Assembly: GCA_037127255.1 (NCBI GenBank)
Contig: JBANSL010000007.1
Location: forward strand, 60,807,038 to 60,871,037
DNA: 64,000 nucleotides
Direction: 5' to 3'
Source of the DNA: Persicaria tinctoria
Taxonomy: Eukaryota; Streptophyta; Magnoliopsida; Caryophyllales; Polygonaceae
Under the pieces are notes generated by a model. The model had not been told where the DNA came from, did not search any database, and worked only from the letters and a program-made list of their open reading frames with translations. Made by a program: the position numbers and the translations under genes. The stretch's first letter is position 1. Each line of letters opens with the position of its first letter. Below are positions 58,131 to 64,000 of this stretch, piece after piece.

Positions 58131-59094
58131 TCGAGTCATACAGGGCATGGCCGAAAGGGCCTTGGCCGAGTGGGCTTTGTGGGCCGAGTTCATGTTACTA
58201 GTTAATTTGTTATTTTATGCAATTAGATAAATAAGGTGGAAATTAATTATCTCTTCTAGATATAATACTTGGCCACCAAGTTATTAAATATCTATCTCAT
58301 TAGGATTTATTTATCTTAAAGTTATTTTATTTATCTTAGATAGAATTAATCTATCCAAACCCCTTTCCTTTGCAAGGAAGGATTGGTTAGATCTCTCATA
58401 AGCTTTACTATAAAGTCATGTTTATGCACTTTGATTTAATTAGATTGAAATAGAATTGAAGAAACCCTTTATGGATTAAGGGTTCTTCGATTATCAATCC
58501 CCAAAGCTCTTATGTTCTTATTATTTTCGGCCAAACACAAATCATCACCCAACATCATGAATTCCATCGGCAAAATTGGAACCAAACACAAACCCTAAAA
58601 ACAGATCCGTCGCAAAAAGGGAAGCCCAGGCTCTTGGCGTCGCTCACGCCCAGGCGCTCCCAGCGAGCAAGGCGCCCTCGGCCTCGCTAGCGTCTCGCCC
58701 AGCCTCGTCGACCTCTCCCGCGCTCCGTGCTCGCCAGCGCCCAGGCACTCCAGCGCGCGCTCACCCTCGCTCGCCATCACCCTCGCTCCCAGCGAGACCC
58801 CCTGCGCGCATCCGGACACCCGCACACCCTGAGGCCGAAGGCCTGTGTTCCCAGCTCCTGCGCTTCTGAGATCCGCGCACACTCAACCCTCGCTCTCTCT
58901 TTCTGTCGCTATTTCTCAGTTCCAATTGCTGAATTTACTGTGTTGAAAACTGTCGCTATTCAGAATTTTAATTACTTGTTTGAAATGTTCCAAATCAGGA
59001 GATATCAAAGAGCATTGCAAGATCTTAGCAAATATACGGAGTGGTTCTTGATCTAGAGCCCACATGCGAAGAATCGGGTATCCCAAACGTATCA
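57875..59094 (+). mobile_element. 3' LTR of the CRM-like element
   Basis: 1220 bp, nearly identical to the 5' LTR. It differs mainly by a replaced stretch near 58920 ('aattgctgaatttactgtg') where the 5' LTR has a GC-rich 'cgcgcacaccc' segment, which hints at recombination or gene conversion with another copy. Confidence 0.92.
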
Positions 59095-59520
59095 TCAGGT
59101 GGCACGCGTGTGAAGCGGACGAATTCAATAGGAGGGTGCAAGATGTCTAGGGTTCGACTCTTGGTTCGAGAGCTAAGGTATTGCATTGGATAAGTGTTGA
59201 GATGGATATATATAAAAGAGTAAACTTTTTTTTTATTTAAAGTGTGCTTATTATTAAGCACGGTTTGAAAAAAAGTGTGCGAAAACGTTTTTTTTAGCAC
59301 ACTTCAATTGAAGCGTTCTTATAATTCGAGCAGAACGGATATTCCCTGTATTGCAATTTTAAGAACGCTTCAACATAAAACAGTGTGCTAAAAATATGGG
59401 ATCACGGTTAAATAATAAGCGTGCTGGTTTAGGATCGCACTAACTATAAGCACAACACGAGAAGTGTGCTCCCATGCATTAAAAAAGCATGCTCCGGTCC
59501 CCCCTTTTGTACTAGTGTCC

Positions 59521-60394
59521 TCATATTCGTGGCTAATAGCAACGAATATGTGTCTGTGGCTGATTTCGTGGATGGGATGGTGGATTGGACTACTAAATAG
59601 ACACGAATATAGCCACGGACGCTTGATTCGTGGTTGTATTCGAAGCTGGTCCGGTCACGATATTCTATCCGTAGTTGAATCCGTGGCTATTCAGTCCTGC
59701 AATCGTTAAGCATTTGGCCATTTAGTGGACTTGGTCGCAAATAGGCCGGATGATTTCCTATCTCTCAATTTTTTTAGATTGAATATGTCCATTAAATAGG
59801 GTGTTAGTAAAACCGGAAGTGAAAGCCCATTAGCCTATTAGAATTGAAAGCCCAAAAAGCCCATAGAATGAAAGGATATTAATGGGATTCGTTAGCGACG
59901 ACTGTATTCGTGGCTAAATCTGTGGCTATTACTGATGTTGTCAAAATTCAATCCCCTTGTACTAAACCCACGGATGGGGCCGACACGCGTCAATTCCCTG
60001 CATTTTTATGGTTGAGAGCATTTAATGGGGCCGACCCACTTTACATATTGTCTTCTAGCTCAATTCCAATCTCCATCCACTTGCATGGGTACGGGCTAAG
60101 TTGGGTAATTTTTTTTTTTTGTTTAACTTTAGTTAGATAATATATATCTCTCTCACACACACACAAATGAAAAGGGTTTTTTGAAATGATATATAAATGG
60201 GTATTATATACTTGGGTATTATTTTGTTATTGAAGATTTAAATGGGTATTATATATACAAATGAAAAGGGTTTTTTGAAATGGTATATAATTTCAAGAAT
60301 ATATTTGTAAATGTGATATGTATGTTCAATTATTACAATATTTATTCAATATAATGTATGTTATTATATATTTGGAAAATTAATTAGTAATTAA
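59521..60394. other. CACTA-1 subterminal region resumed
   Basis: 'attcgtggct', 'ccgtggctat' and similar motifs recur to about 59940; after that AT-rich DNA with repeated 'aatgggtattatata...aatgaaaagggttttttgaaat' (60168 and 60238). No ORF. Confidence 0.65.
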
Positions 60395-60474
60395 TGTTTA
60401 ATTTAGTATGTAGTTTATTATTAATTTATTATGATTATGTATACCATACAGATCGATTGATAGAAATTGATAAT

Positions 60475-60783
60475 ATGGACGATCGTTCCTGGATGTATGA
60501 TATGTACTTGGAGGATCGTAGAGGATTAAAGCCTGAATACTTCGAAGGGGCGGATAAGTTTATAAATTTTGCTTGTGCTCAAACTTATTATGTCGATGAA
60601 GGTAAGATAAAATGTCCATGTCGGAGATGTTAAAATTGTTATTTCGGGAAAGTTGATGATGTGAAGGAGCATTTATACCGCCGTGGGTTTATGTTTGGTT
60701 ATTATCGTTGGACGGCACACGACGAACCTATTGGACATCCAATCCATGAGCAAATTGAAATACTCCAAAGTATCTTTGGGTAT
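60475..60783 (+). pseudogene. CACTA transposase-associated domain
   Basis: MDDRSWMYDMYLEDRRGLKP, FEGADKFINFACAQ, KIKCPCRRC, then VDDVKEHLYRRGFMFGYYRW: the zinc-binding transposase-associated N-terminal domain (Transpos_assoc type) found at the start of plant CACTA TNP2-like proteins. In-frame TAA at 60631..60633, right after the CPCRRC cysteines. The frame ends near 60783 at a possible exon end; the catalytic part is not in the window. Confidence 0.85.
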
Positions 60784-60841
60784 TTCTATTTTAATTTAAA
60801 TAAAAATATAAGGATAAAATTTTGAATTATAAAATTCTTGA

Positions 60842-60843
<2 letters not shown>

Positions 60844-60885
<42 letters not shown>
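60844..60885. repeat. (TA)n microsatellite
   Basis: Uninterrupted TA run of 42 bases. Confidence 0.95.
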
Positions 60886-60887
<2 letters not shown>

Positions 60888-61261
60888 TATTATTCGGTTC
60901 TTATTATTTAGAACATGATACTTGAGTTGACATTATTTTTTTTTATTGTGAAACTTATTTTAACTACAACAAAGGATTGGTATCATCATTACTATTATTA
61001 GTATTAATATCAAAATAATTAATTTTATAAATGTAAAGGATGATTGGATTTCATTATTTTATTTGAAAAGTGAATTATTTCAATATTCATTGTGATATAA
61101 CCTTATGCAAAATAAGTATAACATATGACCCAACTTATATATTTAACGTATCTTATAATTAAAAGGTTAAAATGAATTTATTATAAAGTTTGAAGTATTA
61201 TAAAAGTTTATCTGAAATAATTATTCTAGAAAAAAAAACACATATTGTGATTTATTAAAAA

Positions 61262-61263
<2 letters not shown>

Positions 61264-61347
<84 letters not shown>
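61264..61347. repeat. (TA)n microsatellite
   Basis: Uninterrupted TA run of about 84 bases; may be length-variable. Confidence 0.95.
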
Positions 61348-61349
<2 letters not shown>

Positions 61350-64000
61350 ATGATTTTAACTTATCATATATTTATTTTTATATTATGTCACACACCTAAG
61401 CATTTAAGGTAAGACATAATAAAAATAAAAATCAAATTAAATAAATAGGGATGTAAATAGATATAAAATCAAGCATTTGGTTTTGTTGAACCGGATAAAC
61501 CGGCACAAATTAAAAAAAAAAAATACCGGGTTCGGCGGATCCATCTGCTTCTTCTTCCTTCGTTAGAAAGCTCAAGAGCTTCAATGGTGGACTCATCCCT
61601 CCTTAATTCAATTCAACACGTATTAAACACAAGTCTTATCCAAAACTCAATGCCAACCGTTACTAAATACTCAGTTCGTGGTTTTAGTGATGAATCTAAC
61701 CCGGAATCCGTCGAAATTCATAAAACCATAGCTTTTATGGATTGACAAATTGACGTGGAGATAAAGTATGAAATTCCCAATTGATTACGTGAATTAAATC
61801 TTCTCATCGATTCCGATTGTAGGAAGCCCTCAATACGTGATTTCGTTCACACTGCAAGCTCGGCCTATAAAAAAACCCTTTCGACCTTCGTTAGCTTCGT
61901 CCACCATTTTTATCCAATATATGAGCTCTCGATCTAGTTCATCGTGTTATAAACACATTAATATACAATCCCATTCAAATTTTTTTGAGGAAAGCGTTCC
62001 AAATACAAAACACCCAATTTCGGATTCGAGTTCGCTGGAGCACCACCCATGCCTCCGTTCACCGCTGTCGGAGTCACCAGACGCCACCCGGAGAAGCGCG
62101 CCGCCTCCGGGGATCCATATCCGCTGCCCTTGTTCGCCTCCGTGATCTGTATCCGCCGCTAGGAAACGCCGGATTAGCATCGAGGACACGTCGGAGAGTT
62201 GCTGTCCAAGCTACTGTCAGGAGAAGGAGAAGAAGATGTCTTCACTACGAGACACCTCCCTAACCTTCTGTTATGGTAAAATATGCCCCTAGTTCAATTA
62301 AAAAATTATCAAGATTAACCCGTAGTTATAGAATATATCTAACTCGCGTTAAATCTTAAAAATTTGCAGCGGTCATCTCAAAATCCGATACCCAGATTTC
62401 AAGGAGGTCCTCACGAGGATCATATTGGTATGATTTTTTGACTTTTAATTAATTCGATATTTCTTCGAATTAAATAAGTCAATTATGAAAATACCAATTA
62501 ATTAATTTATTACTCGCGTCTCATAAATCATGTATGTAGATCCGCTGCCAGTTTATTCAAATATGTCACCGCAAGTCTTTGAAGTCCATAGTTGGTATCG
62601 AAATCCAACAAGGTGAAAAAGGCAAGTGACTTTCCGAGACTTTCTGCTCACTTTGGTGCTTTCGTGTCTAGTTATTTTCTTTCATTTGGTTGCTTGCCAA
62701 GTTAAATAAAATAAATTACAATTCACCTGTTTTGTGTAATTTATTTAACAATCAGTCTGGAATTGGCAAGTAAATTTGGGTAATATAAAATGATAACATA
62801 GTTTACCCACCAATGGTTAGGTATGGAACATGTTATTTCGTTGATATTTTCCATCCGTTATTTTATTTTATTCTATTTGGTATCAATGTTACCTTTAAAT
62901 AATATGGATTACTTTTGTAATGTGTGATCACTTAAAATAAGTCATTAATCAATAATGAGAATATGAGGATTGTGTGTTATGATCAGAACTCAACTGAATC
63001 AAGATCAATTCAAGTAAAACGTATCAATAAGTGAAATGTAATGTGTAAAGTTAATTCAAAGTGATCGATGTGATAGAGTCAGGTCGGAGCCGTTATTCTT
63101 CGATTTTAAAGTTTCATGAAACTCACACATTCCGAACGCGCATATATTATCTATCGGAATGTTACACTACCAAATAAAAAGGTAGTAGGTCGTTATCTGT
63201 TATTGAGAGTGGGACCGGTATCGTATGATTAATTATTAATTATTAATTAAGAGGTGTGTTTTGAATGAAATGTGTAACCTATCAAAGTGTGTGTTGTGAA
63301 GCGTGTAAACTCTATATCAAAGTGTTAAAATGTGTAACGTCATGTAATGTCGTGTTCAAGCTATTCAACGTGAGGAATATGAGTGAAGTGTGTTATATAC
63401 ATTTGGTTTTATAGTGATCACAATTAATTTAAGCTATATCATATCCCATCCGTACTCAGGATATGGTTCCTAAGGGTGCTTGTCTCCCACTTCTTATGTT
63501 ATTCAATCCTTCGAGATTATCCGTGTAACAGCTGTGTCATCAAATTTTTAAGCCAATCTAAAGTACTCTAATAATCGCATTTGGGTTTAAATTCATTCCA
63601 TTAAAGGTCAATGAGTATAAATCTGAAGTAGTCCCAGTTTTTGAGCCGTCACTTGCTAGTTCTCGCGAACTAACCGTCCTTTGTTAATTTGGACGGCTAG
63701 GGGTTCATTGTCTTCATACAATACCCGAGTCTCCAGTTCGCAGGTTAAGGTCGAGTCTCCGAAGAGAAGTTTAAGAAGAGTAAGAAGACATTTTATTTTT
63801 AAGATTTAATTATTTAAAGTTGTTAGAAAATATTGTATAAAGATTTAATTGTTTATCTTTACCAAGTCTTTCGCTGTAATGTTTTAGTGTATTGAATATT
63901 GTAATTTGAATTATACGTTTAATAAAAAAAAAGATTTATTGTATTTTAAGACTTCCGTTATTTATATTTAATTTTGTTATCATCTTGTTTATGGGAGCAT
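61348..64000. other. Unassigned, repeat-like right end
   Basis: No recognised protein. A GC-richer part (61990..62260) has short open frames on both strands without family resemblance. The sequence after about 62.5 kb ('gggaccggtatcgtatg', 'tcaggatatggttcctaagggtgc') has the feel of a long plant LTR but no paired copy is in the window. Confidence 0.3.

Larger units (their letters stand above)
50635..59094 (+). mobile_element. CRM-like Ty3/gypsy retrotransposon, both LTRs present
   Basis: LTRs 50635..51860 and 57875..59094 start TGATGCCGTTC and end CGTATCA, flanked by a perfect 5-bp duplication TCAGG (50630..50634 and 59095..59099). 8460 bp with PBS, gag, protease, reverse transcriptase, RNase H, integrase and polypurine tract in the usual gypsy order. 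Reverse transcriptase and C-terminal wording ([22 protein letters not shown]) resemble the CRM (centromeric) clade. The LTRs differ at 5 of the first 256 positions by eye, so insertion is fairly recent; still, coding is broken. Confidence 0.92.
49494..59517. mobile_element. CACTA-2 element (non-autonomous) nested in CACTA-1
   Basis: Tips CACTAGTACAAATACAGGGG and CCCCCTTTTGTACTAGTG are inverted repeats; the 3-bp duplication TCC lies at 49491..49493 and 59518..59520, as expected of CACTA elements. Its own DNA is only about 1.2 kb (49494..50283, 50593..50634, 59100..59517); the rest is a nested MITE and a gypsy element. No transposase. Confidence 0.92.
49357..60783 (+). mobile_element. CACTA-1 element, right end not found
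   Basis: Left tip CACTACTAAAAAAAAAGATT after the flank CCA (49354..49356). Subterminal repeats of 'attcgtggcta' type (and complements 'tagccacgaatat') occur at 49387..49470 and again at 59521..59940, on both sides of the nested CACTA-2. A transposase-associated domain follows at 60475..60783. The far end is outside the window or decayed. Confidence 0.8.

Noticed and set aside
60844..61347. TA-rich blocks as a replication origin or matrix attachment site
   Set aside because: They are simple (TA)n microsatellites; no further evidence.
61837..62263. Possible host exon
   Set aside because: Short frames on both strands with no recognisable motif and no splice-consistent neighbours.

Overview
This is nuclear DNA from a flowering plant, probably a eudicot. 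It is AT-rich, and the one clear host gene is a plant-type gamma-class phosphatidylinositol 4-kinase (2111..4009, minus strand). Everything recognisable from about 5.4 kb onward is transposable-element DNA. The families are plant-typical: Athila-like and CRM-like Ty3/gypsy, a chromodomain gypsy, a Ty1/copia remnant, Mutator-like (MULE), hAT, CACTA and MITEs. The density and depth of nesting suggest heterochromatic, perhaps pericentromeric, surroundings (inference).

Layout. 1-5.4 kb: PI4K-gamma gene, its leader and promoter. 5.4-6.7 kb: a Stowaway-like MITE with a foldback MULE landed at its edge. 7.86-9.84 kb: an Athila-type solo LTR, minus strand, with perfect 5-bp target duplication. 10-17.7 kb: a non-coding retroelement (PBS plus a 2.5-kb LTR) split by a hAT element. 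17.7-20.8 kb: minus-strand Athila-like remnant (gag piece, PBS, LTR) with another LTR nested in its leader. 21.1-37.7 kb: a probable hAT-like element split by a tandem LTR-internal-LTR-internal-LTR array; the first LTR is itself split by two solo LTRs. 38.1-39.5 kb: a second foldback MULE. 40.1-46.6 kb: a coding MULE with a transposase fused to an OTU-like protease domain and a convergent plant-mobile-domain gene. 46.7-61 kb: a nest five layers deep (copia > chromodomain gypsy > CACTA-1 > CACTA-2 > CRM-like gypsy), plus a hAT and a MITE inside. 61-64 kb: unassigned.

No element looks fully intact; nearly every coding region has in-frame stops or frameshifts, so activity now would depend on other copies. 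The CRM-like gypsy at 50635..59094 is the most recent large insertion by layering and has near-identical LTRs.

The most unusual signal is a set of dense near-palindromic TCGA-NN-TCGA clusters that recur in the LTRs, in the gag-protease linker and in the post-pol region of one Athila-like family. I cannot assign them a function. Boundaries of most elements were read directly from terminal repeats and target-site duplications; clade names are from remembered family motifs and were not searched.
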